Assembly (NCBI GenBank): GCA_013204985.1
Contig: JABMLG010000002.1
Location: 682,001 to 746,000, forward strand
Reading direction: 5' to 3'
DNA length: 64,000 bases
Source: Microbacteriaceae bacterium VKM Ac-2855
Lineage (GTDB): Bacteria > Actinomycetota > Actinomycetes > Actinomycetales > Microbacteriaceae
Within the stretch, counting starts at the first letter, position 1. Each line of letters opens with the position of its first letter. The position numbers and the translations under genes are program-made. This document shows positions 9,526-16,812 of this stretch, piece by piece. The notes under the pieces are model-generated. The model did not search any database, was not told the DNA's origin, and saw only the letters and a list, made by a program, of their open reading frames with translations.

Positions 9526-11240
9526 TCCGCGGTTCCGCTCAGCTCCACGATGCCATCGCCGAGTTGCACGACGGTGCCGGAGTGCTCGATCTCCTGAACG
9601 AGCGCTCCGGTGCCGTCGATGCTGACCAGGCGGAGTCGCTGATCGGTGGCCACGGCCAGCAGGTCGCCACCGAAGGGTGCGATGCGAAGGAATCGCTCCG
9701 ATGCCGCGATGGGCGTCGCCGATCCGTCCGCAACGAGAAGATGCGCGGTTCCGTCCGGGAGGAGTGCGACCGACGATGGCGCGTTCAGGCGGACGATGTC
9801 AGCCTGCGCGTCGATGCTCGTCGTGGGCGAGGCGACGGTGTCGAGTGCGACGTGCGGCGTGTCCGCCGAACTGCGCAACCGCACGATCGAGCCGTCGGCT
9901 CGGACGTAGAAGCCGTCGGGTGCCGTGTGGTCTCGGGGCAGTAGATCGAGCAACTCCGGATACGCGCCGAGCGCGTCGGGGAGGAAATGCGTACCTCCCC
10001 AGCCCCAGACCTCGCCGTCGGCCCCGACCGCGAGAACCGGGTACTCCTGCCCGGCGTCGAGAGCGAGGACGACCGCTGCGGGAGGGATCGGTCGCGAGCC
10101 GCCGACAGCGACGCCGTAGCCGAGCGGCTCGGCACCGACGCCGTAGTCGGCGTCGACCCCGCCGGCGTCGGGGGCCCAGACCAGGGTTCTCGTGGCGTCG
10201 GTGCCGAAGGTGCAGGCGCGGACGCCGAAGATATCGCGGATACCGCGGATGCCGAGCGGGATGAAGCCGTAGGACTCGTTGTCGTAGACCATGACGGTGC
10301 CGTCGGCCGCGAGCATCGAGAGCGGTGTGATCGTGACGTTGGCGCGCTGAACGGGAAGCGGATGCATCGTCGTGGTGACGCGCCCGTCGCCCGCCGCATC
10401 GGGATCCGTTCCGTACTGTTCGGACGGCGGTGGCTCATTGAAACCCGTGCCGGCGGCCGTGTAGACGTCGCCGTTCACATCGACGACGTACCCGCTGCGG
10501 AACGTCGCCCCGAGCAACGGCTCACCCTCGGCGGAGACGACGGTGAGCGCAGCGGCGGAGGTCTCCTCCGGGCTCGTTGCGCCCGCAGCATACGAACGTT
10601 CGTCGGAGCCGATCCAACCCGGCGCGATGACCGTGGAGACGGACGCGACCCAGCCCGCCAGAGAGTAGAACGGAGAGAAGCCGGCCACGAGCCGATCCGG
10701 AGCGAGGGGGTTGGGCACGACGCCCGCCGGGTCGATCGCGTAAACCGTCGGCTCCGTACCGGCGTGCAGCCGCCAGAGGCGGTCGTCGACGAGATCGACC
10801 GCTCCGTCCGGGATGAGGAGCTGCACGGCGAGTTCGATCGTGCCGTTCCCGTCGGGGATGAGTCGTGGCAGGGCGAACACGCCGGCCGTGATCGCTACGG
10901 CGACCTGTGACGAGGTCGACACCAGCCGTTCGTTCCCCGCTGCGAAGTGCGCCGAGCCTCCGACGATCGTCACCACCGCCGACCCCACGGCGGCCGGGGC
11001 ACCTCCTGAACCGTCACGGATGACGCCGACTCCGGACGTGAAGTCGCTTCCCGGAACGGCCGTCGGCGGGGTGAGCAGCCGGAGTGCGTAGCGCGAGGAG
11101 AGCGGCTCCTGCGGGCGGGGTGATGAGGCGGCGGCGGCGGGGGCGGTGATCGCGACGGCGATCCCGGGCGCCGTCCATCCGGTGGCGACGACGACGGTTC
11201 GGCGACTGATCGACTGCACGGTTCCGTTGGTTCCCGTCAC
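9519..11240 (-). CDS. Exported protein with RCC1-like/propeller repeats
   Basis: This is a 573-residue protein from the GTG at 11240. The start is placed there so that the twin-arginine segment 'SRRTVVVATGW' and the following Ala-rich hydrophobic region (about residues 10-40) form a signal peptide. The mature part contains scattered motifs of the type 'LAVGADGEVWGWGGTHF', 'GYVVDVNGDVYTAAGTGF' and 'VRADGSIVRLRSS', which recall RCC1-like or other beta-propeller blades in secreted actinobacterial proteins. No enzyme signature was seen. It is the third large exported protein in a row beside the polysaccharide locus, which suggests a cell-surface role. The family assignment is tentative; the export signal and coding status are firmer. 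Confidence 0.55.
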   Translation of the reverse strand: MTGTNGTVQSISRRTVVVATGWTAPGIAVAITAPAAAASSPRPQEPLSSRYALRLLTPPTAVPGSDFTSGVGVIRDGSGGAPAAVGSAVVTIVGGSAHFAAGNERLVSTSSQVAVAITAGVFALPRLIPDGNGTIELAVQLLIPDGAVDLVDDRLWRLHAGTEPTVYAIDPAGVVPNPLAPDRLVAGFSPFYSLAGWVASVSTVIAPGWIGSDERSYAAGATSPEETSAAALTVVSAEGEPLLGATFRSGYVVDVNGDVYTAAGTGFNEPPPSEQYGTDPDAAGDGRVTTTMHPLPVQRANVTITPLSMLAADGTVMVYDNESYGFIPLGIRGIRDIFGVRACTFGTDATRTLVWAPDAGGVDADYGVGAEPLGYGVAVGGSRPIPPAAVVLALDAGQEYPVLAVGADGEVWGWGGTHFLPDALGAYPELLDLLPRDHTAPDGFYVRADGSIVRLRSSADTPHVALDTVASPTTSIDAQADIVRLNAPSSVALLPDGTAHLLVADGSATPIAASERFLRIAPFGGDLLAVATDQRLRLVSIDGTGALVQEIEHSGTVVQLGDGIVELSGTADQ

Positions 11241-11438
11241 GGTCGGCCACCCCCGATATTGTTGCCTCTGCCCGAAGAGTCTCTCACCTCCGGGCCGGCG
11301 CCCGTGCGAACCCGGCCTCGGCGCTGCGGATTCGGACCTCCCCGCGCGAAGCGCCGGAGCCGCCACGATCACCCACTTCAGTGGTGCAATCGGCGACGGG
11401 AGCCCGCCGCATTCTCAGCAGCAGTTAGGTTGACTGCC

Positions 11439-12449
11439 ATGGCGAGCACGGTGAAGAGAACGGTGAGGTCGGCGGGCGTCGATACGGTGCGACTGATGGG
11501 CATCGTCGCGGTCGTGGCCGGGCATGTCTGGTTCGATCGGCCGGCGCAACTCCTGCTCTACACCTGGCACGTCCCGATCTTCTTCGTCCTCACCGGATAC
11601 TTCTGGACTCCGCGTCGGCCGCTCGCGGAGGAGGTGCGCAAGCGCTTCACCACCCTGGCTGTTCCGTACCTGGCATGGCTGGTTCTCCTGTCGGTGCCCT
11701 TCGTCCCTTCACTCATCCTGGACGGCGCGTCACCGCAGGATCTTTTCGGCATCCTGCTCGGAGGCTCCTACGTCGGCCGCCCCTACTCGGCGTTCTGGTT
11801 CGTGAGCGCGCTGTTCTTCACCGCGGTCGTGTTCCGGATGCTGCAGCGCCTGCCGTTCGCGGTCCAGGTCGCGGTGGCGGTGGCTCTCCTGCTCTTCTCG
11901 TACCTGGCGCCCGACGTCATGAGGGCCGTTCCGCTCGGGATCGGTACCGGGCTGGGAAGTCTGGTGTTCGTCGTCGCCGGAATCGGCCTCCGGCGGGTGA
12001 GAACGCGGATCGTCGCTCCGGCTCTCGTGGGTGCCGGCAGCCTTGTCATCGCAGCCGTACTCGTCCTTCTCGGGCTCTCGGCGCCGCTCGACCTGAAACA
12101 GGCGGATTTCGGCACTCCTCTGGTGAGCGTCGTGGTCGCGATCATGATCTCAGCGGGGCTGATCCTGGTTGCCGAGCGCTGTGTGCCGGCGCTCGGGGCC
12201 GGCATCGGCACCGCCATCATCGCCTTGGCCTCGTGCGGGCTCATGGTGATCCTGAGTCACGCGGGAATCCTCTGGCTCCTTCGGATGCGGGAGGACGGGA
12301 ACACCCTGTACTTCCTTGCGGCGCTGCTCATTCCGTGGGTGGTCGCCGTGCTGATCCGACGCACTCGGCTCGCCCCGTTCCTACTCGGGGTCCCTGCCAC
12401 GTCATCCGCGTCGATCCGGCGACCGCCTCGACCCGGCCGCCCCCATTGA
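11439..12449 (+). CDS. Membrane acyltransferase (acyltransferase 3 family)
   Basis: This 336-residue multi-spanning protein resembles the OafA/fucose-4-O-acetylase acyltransferase family, which O-acetylates exported sugars. The N-terminus shows the family pattern: 'GVDTVRLMGIVAVVAGHVWF' with its conserved Arg and His in the first helix, then 'LLYTWHVPIFFVLTGYFW'. About nine further hydrophobic segments follow. The ATG at 11439 starts directly at the family consensus; the longer upstream frame has no matching sequence. It stands at the left end of the polysaccharide locus and probably decorates the polymer with acyl groups. Confidence 0.8.
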   Translation: MASTVKRTVRSAGVDTVRLMGIVAVVAGHVWFDRPAQLLLYTWHVPIFFVLTGYFWTPRRPLAEEVRKRFTTLAVPYLAWLVLLSVPFVPSLILDGASPQDLFGILLGGSYVGRPYSAFWFVSALFFTAVVFRMLQRLPFAVQVAVAVALLLFSYLAPDVMRAVPLGIGTGLGSLVFVVAGIGLRRVRTRIVAPALVGAGSLVIAAVLVLLGLSAPLDLKQADFGTPLVSVVVAIMISAGLILVAERCVPALGAGIGTAIIALASCGLMVILSHAGILWLLRMREDGNTLYFLAALLIPWVVAVLIRRTRLAPFLLGVPATSSASIRRPPRPGRPH

Positions 12450-12574
12450 GGTGGTACTCGGGCGCCGTGGTCCGCGTGGCTGGATAGGATATCCGCGACG
12501 CTGGTGCCGCTTGGCCGACCTGCGGCCGGATGGCGCCGCGCGTGACTCGTCTGACCAGGGCGAGGTCATCTGTG

Positions 12575-14107
12575 ATGGGGAGTGCACCGGAAGCCATGAT
12601 CGCTGACGCTGAACGCAGGAGTGCCGCGACGTCCAGGGCACGTCCCGATGCGAAAACGCCGCCCAACGGGTGGACGGCCGCCTACCGGCGACGATTGGTC
12701 GTCTCCGACGTCATCGTTGTCATCGTCGCGATCTTCGGCAGCCAGCTCGCCTGGTTCGGCTTCGAGACGGAAGCGCTCTCCGTCCGCGGCGTGCTCGATC
12801 CGAGCCGGGTCCTGAACTACTGGTCGGTCTCGGCCGTTCTCGCCGTCGCCTGGATCCTGCTGCTCTGGTTGTTCGGCACCCGCGACGCCCGCGTCGTCGG
12901 CGAGGACGTCGGCGAGTACAAGCGCATCCTCGACTCCGCGGTATGGATTTTCGCCGCCGTCTCGGTCATCGCGTATCTGTACCGGATCGACTTCGCTCGA
13001 GGATTCTTCATCACGGCGATCCCCGCCGGATTCGTCCTCCTCGCATTGACCCGCGCTCTGTGGCGGGTCTGGCTGCGTCGACAGCGCACCCGCGGCAAGT
13101 TCTCGGCCCGCGTGCTGCTCTTCGGCTCCGCCGACTCCGTTCTGCACGCCGCTCAGGAGTTCGAGCGGCGTCCGACCGCCGGCTACCACGTCGTGGGTGC
13201 CTGCGTCTCGGGAGGGGCCGTCGGTTCGGTCCTCCCCGGCTCCGACATCCCGATCCTGGGCGGCCTGAACGTTCCGCAGATCGGAGATCTGCTCGACGAG
13301 GTCGGTGCGGATACTCTCGCGGTCACGAGCAGCGATGCCCTTCCGCCGCAGCGTGTGCGCGAACTGAGCTGGCAGATCGTGCCGGGTCGTCAGCACATCG
13401 TCGTCGCGCCGGCGATCACCGATGTCGGAGGTCCGAGAATCCACACCCGGCCGGTCGCCGGTCTACCGCTGGTGCACATCGAGACGCCGAGCTTCGCGGG
13501 TGGGAGCGGGTATGCGAAGCGCGCCTTCGACATCCTCGGCTCCGGCGCTCTTCTCGTGGTGCTTTCGCCGCTGTTCCTCGTCATCGGGCTGATCATCAAG
13601 GTGACGAGCCCCGGGCCTCTCTTCTACCAGAACGAGCGGATCGGGCTGAACGGGGAGCCGTTCGGCATGATCAAGTTCCGATCGATGGTCGTGAACGCGA
13701 ACGACATGCTCGCCGAGTTGCTCGCCGCACAGGGCTCATCCGACAAGCCGCTGTTCAAGATCAAGAACGATCCCCGGATCACCCCGATCGGCCGCTTCAT
13801 CCGCAAGTACTCCATCGACGAGGTGCCTCAACTGGTGAACGTCCTGAAGGGCGACATGTCGCTCGTCGGACCGCGCCCGCAGGTGGCCGGCGAGGTCGAG
13901 CTCTACGACGACGCCGCACGACGCCGACTTCTCGTGAAGCCCGGTATGACCGGTCTTTGGCAAGTGAGCGGGCGGTCGAACCTCGACTGGGAGGATGCGG
14001 TCCGTCTCGACCTGTACTACGTCGAGAACTGGTCGTTGATCGGTGACATCACGATTCTGTTCCGGACAGGGAAGGCCGTCGTCCTTCCCGGTGACGACGC
14101 GCACTGA
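12575..14107 (+). CDS. Undecaprenyl-phosphate sugar phosphotransferase (priming glycosyltransferase)
   Basis: The enzyme transfers a sugar-1-phosphate to undecaprenyl phosphate, the first step of repeat-unit assembly at the inner face of the membrane. From the ATG at 12575 it has about 510 residues: four to five N-terminal transmembrane helices (about 45-180), a CoA-binding-like Rossmann region (about 185-310), one more membrane helix, and the C-terminal bacterial sugar transferase domain. That domain has 'YAKRAFDILGSGALLV', 'SPGPLFYQNERIGLNGEPFGMIKFRSM', 'SIDEVPQLVNVLKGDMSLVGPRP' and 'KPGMTGLWQVSGR'. This is the WbaP/CpsE class. ATG 12530 would add 15 residues, but a GAGG site favours 12575. 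It defines the locus as lipid-linked polysaccharide synthesis. Confidence 0.92.
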   Translation: MGSAPEAMIADAERRSAATSRARPDAKTPPNGWTAAYRRRLVVSDVIVVIVAIFGSQLAWFGFETEALSVRGVLDPSRVLNYWSVSAVLAVAWILLLWLFGTRDARVVGEDVGEYKRILDSAVWIFAAVSVIAYLYRIDFARGFFITAIPAGFVLLALTRALWRVWLRRQRTRGKFSARVLLFGSADSVLHAAQEFERRPTAGYHVVGACVSGGAVGSVLPGSDIPILGGLNVPQIGDLLDEVGADTLAVTSSDALPPQRVRELSWQIVPGRQHIVVAPAITDVGGPRIHTRPVAGLPLVHIETPSFAGGSGYAKRAFDILGSGALLVVLSPLFLVIGLIIKVTSPGPLFYQNERIGLNGEPFGMIKFRSMVVNANDMLAELLAAQGSSDKPLFKIKNDPRITPIGRFIRKYSIDEVPQLVNVLKGDMSLVGPRPQVAGEVELYDDAARRRLLVKPGMTGLWQVSGRSNLDWEDAVRLDLYYVENWSLIGDITILFRTGKAVVLPGDDAH

Positions 14108-14147
14108 ACGCGTGTGGGTCGTTCCCGCGCCGGTCGAGCAGGGGTGC

Positions 14148-14450
14148 TCAGGACGACGGGTTGATGATGAGCCCTTCCTCCTGCAGTTGGGCCAGGAACG
14201 TCTCCGTGTCGGACTTGATGCGGTCGCGATCGGCATCGAAGATCTCGGTGAGTGCATCGACTAGGCCGTCGGTGGTGCATCCGCCCGGCTCGTCCTGGAA
14301 CTCCTCGATCAAGCGCCAGATCGTCGCGCCCGGGCCGTCGACCGCTCGCGGGAGACGGTTCTCGTCGAGGCGGGCCAGGTTGAGTGCAACGATGTGGACG
14401 TCGGTGTCCACGAAGGAGATGTCGGGGGAGATGCGCCAAGACTTCTGCAT
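14148..14450 (-). CDS. PqqD-like (RRE-fold) small protein
   Basis: This is a 100-residue protein from the ATG at 14450, which has a G-rich site just upstream. The sequence 'WRISPDISFVDTDVHIVALNL...GPGATIWRLIEEF...DGLVDALTEIFDADRDRIKSDTETFLAQLQEEGLI' matches the PqqD/RiPP-recognition winged-helix pattern: beta strands, then a conserved 'IWxLI' helix and a C-terminal 'FLxxLxxxGLI' helix. Classic PqqD binds a precursor peptide, but no PQQ genes or precursor were seen nearby. PqqD-like proteins also occur in exopolysaccharide loci together with PF14907 nucleotidyltransferases, and such a protein is encoded at 24.4-25.3 kb. Its role here is unknown. Confidence 0.75.
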   Translation of the reverse strand: MQKSWRISPDISFVDTDVHIVALNLARLDENRLPRAVDGPGATIWRLIEEFQDEPGGCTTDGLVDALTEIFDADRDRIKSDTETFLAQLQEEGLIINPSS

Positions 14451-14582
14451 GCCCCCCATCGTGCCGCACCGGGCGACTCCGCGTCGCACGCCGCGCGACG
14501 CTTCGCGAGGGCGAGGTAGGATCCTTTCCTGGCGCACCGGAGCTGGTGCCGTTTCCTACAGCGGCTCAGGAGGGGCGTGATC

Positions 14583-15686
14583 ATGGCGGGTGTCATCATC
14601 CATGAATGGGTCGAACAGATCGGCGGGTCGGAGAAGGTACTCGACGCCATGCTCGAGACATTCCCGAACGCCGACCTGCTGTGCGCCTGGAACAACGCCC
14701 CCGAGCGCTACCTCGATCGCACCGCTCGCGAGACCGTCCTCGCCCGCACTCCTCTGCGTGGACGCAAGGCTCTCTCGCTCCCCGTGATGCCGTTCACCTG
14801 GCGGGGCCAGCGATCTCACGACTACGAGTGGGCGCTGGTGAGCTCGCATGCTTTCGCGCACCATGTCAGCTTTCGAGGCACCGGGCCCGACTTCCACAAG
14901 TTCGTGTACGTGCACACTCCCGCCCGTTACGTCTGGAACCCTGAGCTCGACGCTCGAGGCGACAACGCCCTCGTCCGACTCGTCGCTTCGGGGCTCAAGG
15001 GAGTCGACCGTCGTCGCGCCGCGGAGGCGACCTCCGTCGTAGCGAACAGTGACTACGTTCGCGAGCGCATCCTGCGAAACTGGGGCATCGAAGCGGGCGT
15101 CATCCATCCTCCGGTCGACGTCACGGAGATACAGGCCGTCGCTGATTGGCGCGAACGACTCACCGACCAGGAACGTTCGACTCTGGACGCGTTGCCTGCA
15201 GAGTTCCTGCTCGGTGCGTCCCGACTGATTCCGTACAAGCGTCTCGACCTGGTGATCCAGGCCGGCGCCCATGCCGGCCTGCCCGTCGTCATCGCGGGAT
15301 CCGGGCCGGAGGAGGCCGCACTGCGAGCGTTGGCGGCGGGCACGTCTTCGCCGGTCACCTTCCTCGGTTCGCCCAGCAACGCTCTGCTTCGTGCCCTCTA
15401 CCAGCGAGCGAGCGCTCTGGTGTTCCCGGCGGTCGAAGATTTCGGGATCATGCCGGTGGAGGCGATGGCTGCGGGAACGCCTGTCATCGGAATCGATCGA
15501 GGCGGCGTCACCGAAACCATCGAGGACGGCGTCACCGGGAGTTTCGTCAGCGACTGGACCGATCCGGTCGGCATCCGCGCCGCGATCGAGCGGGCCCGGT
15601 CGACGGATCCGGAGACCATCGCCGCGCACGCGCGCTCCTTCTCGAAGGAACGCTTCGACGACGCTCTGCGATCCTGGGTGCGCTGA
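14583..15686 (+). CDS. Glycosyltransferase, GT4 family
   Basis: This 367-residue retaining GT-B glycosyltransferase belongs to the polysaccharide locus. The N-terminal domain begins 'MAGVIIHEWVEQIGGSEKVLDAM', and the C-terminal nucleotide-sugar domain carries the GT4 signature 'FLLGASRLIPYKRLDLVI' and 'ALVFPAVEDFGIMPVEAMAAGTPVIG', with the E-x7-E motif. The ATG at 14583 is preceded by AGGAGG (14568-14573) at ideal spacing; the GTG at 14577 is too close to that site. The sugar and acceptor cannot be predicted. Confidence 0.88.
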   Translation: MAGVIIHEWVEQIGGSEKVLDAMLETFPNADLLCAWNNAPERYLDRTARETVLARTPLRGRKALSLPVMPFTWRGQRSHDYEWALVSSHAFAHHVSFRGTGPDFHKFVYVHTPARYVWNPELDARGDNALVRLVASGLKGVDRRRAAEATSVVANSDYVRERILRNWGIEAGVIHPPVDVTEIQAVADWRERLTDQERSTLDALPAEFLLGASRLIPYKRLDLVIQAGAHAGLPVVIAGSGPEEAALRALAAGTSSPVTFLGSPSNALLRALYQRASALVFPAVEDFGIMPVEAMAAGTPVIGIDRGGVTETIEDGVTGSFVSDWTDPVGIRAAIERARSTDPETIAAHARSFSKERFDDALRSWVR

Positions 15687-15699
15687 GCCCGTCCGCGAT

Positions 15700-16812
15700 T
15701 CAGCGGTTCGGGCCGGCCTCGAACATCCAATCGGATGCGTCGAAGCGCGTGTCCTGAGCCGGAAGCGACTCGAGCACCGTAGCCACCGGCAGAGGGTGCT
15801 CCAGCGCGTCGCCGAGTTTCTCGGCCAGCACCCCGGCTGAAACGTCCGGTGCGAGAACGGCGTGACCGTGAGCGTCGAGCCAGTCGGCGATCCCCGTCTC
15901 GGTCGACGTGACGATGGTGCAGCCGTGCGAGAGTCCCTCGAGGATCGGCAGACCGATCTGCTCGCGCCAGCGCGGGGTGCGCTGCGAGAACAGCACCAGG
16001 ACGGCCGAGTTCAGCAGCGTCTGGTGAATGACGGCGCGGGCCGGGTCGATGATGAGGTCGACGTCGTCGCGGGCGGCCGCCCAGACGCGCACCTGATCCG
16101 CGAGCGGACCCTTGCCCAGGATCGTGAGGCGGGCTCCGGTCGCCTGTACCAGGGGCCACGCCTCCATGAGCTTCACGATCCCCTTGCGCTCTTCGAGAGC
16201 ACCGAGGAAGACGAGATTCTTCGTTCGTTCGAGCGGGATCTCCGCGTCCGGGTAGCGGGGAGCGAGTGCGCCGAAGAAGGCTTTCTCCGGTCGGTCGAAC
16301 GCGCGGCCGGACAACTCGCGGTAGATCTCCCGCGAGCTGGTGATCCCGAAGGCGACCCGGTCGTACCGCGCGAGGAGGTAGCGGAAGATTCGGCGCACGA
16401 AGAACGCGGCGACAGGTGCCGGAAGGCGGGTGTAGGCGGCGAAATTGGCGATCAAGTCGTCGTTACCGATCGCGTAGGTGACGATCCGGGTCCGACGCCG
16501 GTGTGCCGCGTCGGAGATCCTGATCGCGGTGACGGCGAGGAGGAGGCCCGGCCACGAGTCGAGCTGGAAGGGCTCGTTCAACTCGACGACGCGGTGGGTC
16601 GAGCGGAGGAGATGGCGCGTCGTTCCGGCGTAGCCGAGTTGGGCGGAGGGATGGGTCGCCGCGAACTCCTCGTCGAAGTCGTAGTTCTTCTTGCGATAGA
16701 CGAGCGTGGCGCCCATCTCAGCGAAGCGCTTCAGGTGCACGGTCCGGGCGCGGGCGTAGATCGCGATGTCGGCTGCATCGAGGGCTTCGGAATCATGGGA
16801 GGACTGGCTCAC
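15700..16812 (-). CDS. Glycosyltransferase, GT4-like
   Basis: This is a 370-residue protein from a GTG at 16812 that overlaps the stop of the upstream flippase fusion (GTGA), indicating co-translation. The C-terminal half has GT4 features: 'KNLVFLGALEERKGIVKLMEAWPLV', 'RLTILGKGPLADQV' and 'QIGLPILEGLSHGCTIVTSTETGIADWL'. The N-terminal half is less typical ('IAIYARARTVHLKRFAEMGATLVYRKKNYDF'). It is probably the last gene of the leftward unit and lies tail-to-tail with the preceding glycosyltransferase gene. Donor and acceptor are unknown. Confidence 0.82.
   Translation of the reverse strand: MSQSSHDSEALDAADIAIYARARTVHLKRFAEMGATLVYRKKNYDFDEEFAATHPSAQLGYAGTTRHLLRSTHRVVELNEPFQLDSWPGLLLAVTAIRISDAAHRRRTRIVTYAIGNDDLIANFAAYTRLPAPVAAFFVRRIFRYLLARYDRVAFGITSSREIYRELSGRAFDRPEKAFFGALAPRYPDAEIPLERTKNLVFLGALEERKGIVKLMEAWPLVQATGARLTILGKGPLADQVRVWAAARDDVDLIIDPARAVIHQTLLNSAVLVLFSQRTPRWREQIGLPILEGLSHGCTIVTSTETGIADWLDAHGHAVLAPDVSAGVLAEKLGDALEHPLPVATVLESLPAQDTRFDASDWMFEAGPNR

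Noticed and set aside
14148-14450. PqqD-like protein as part of a second RiPP cluster
   Set aside because: No radical SAM, protease or precursor-like gene lies nearby; all neighbours make polysaccharide.
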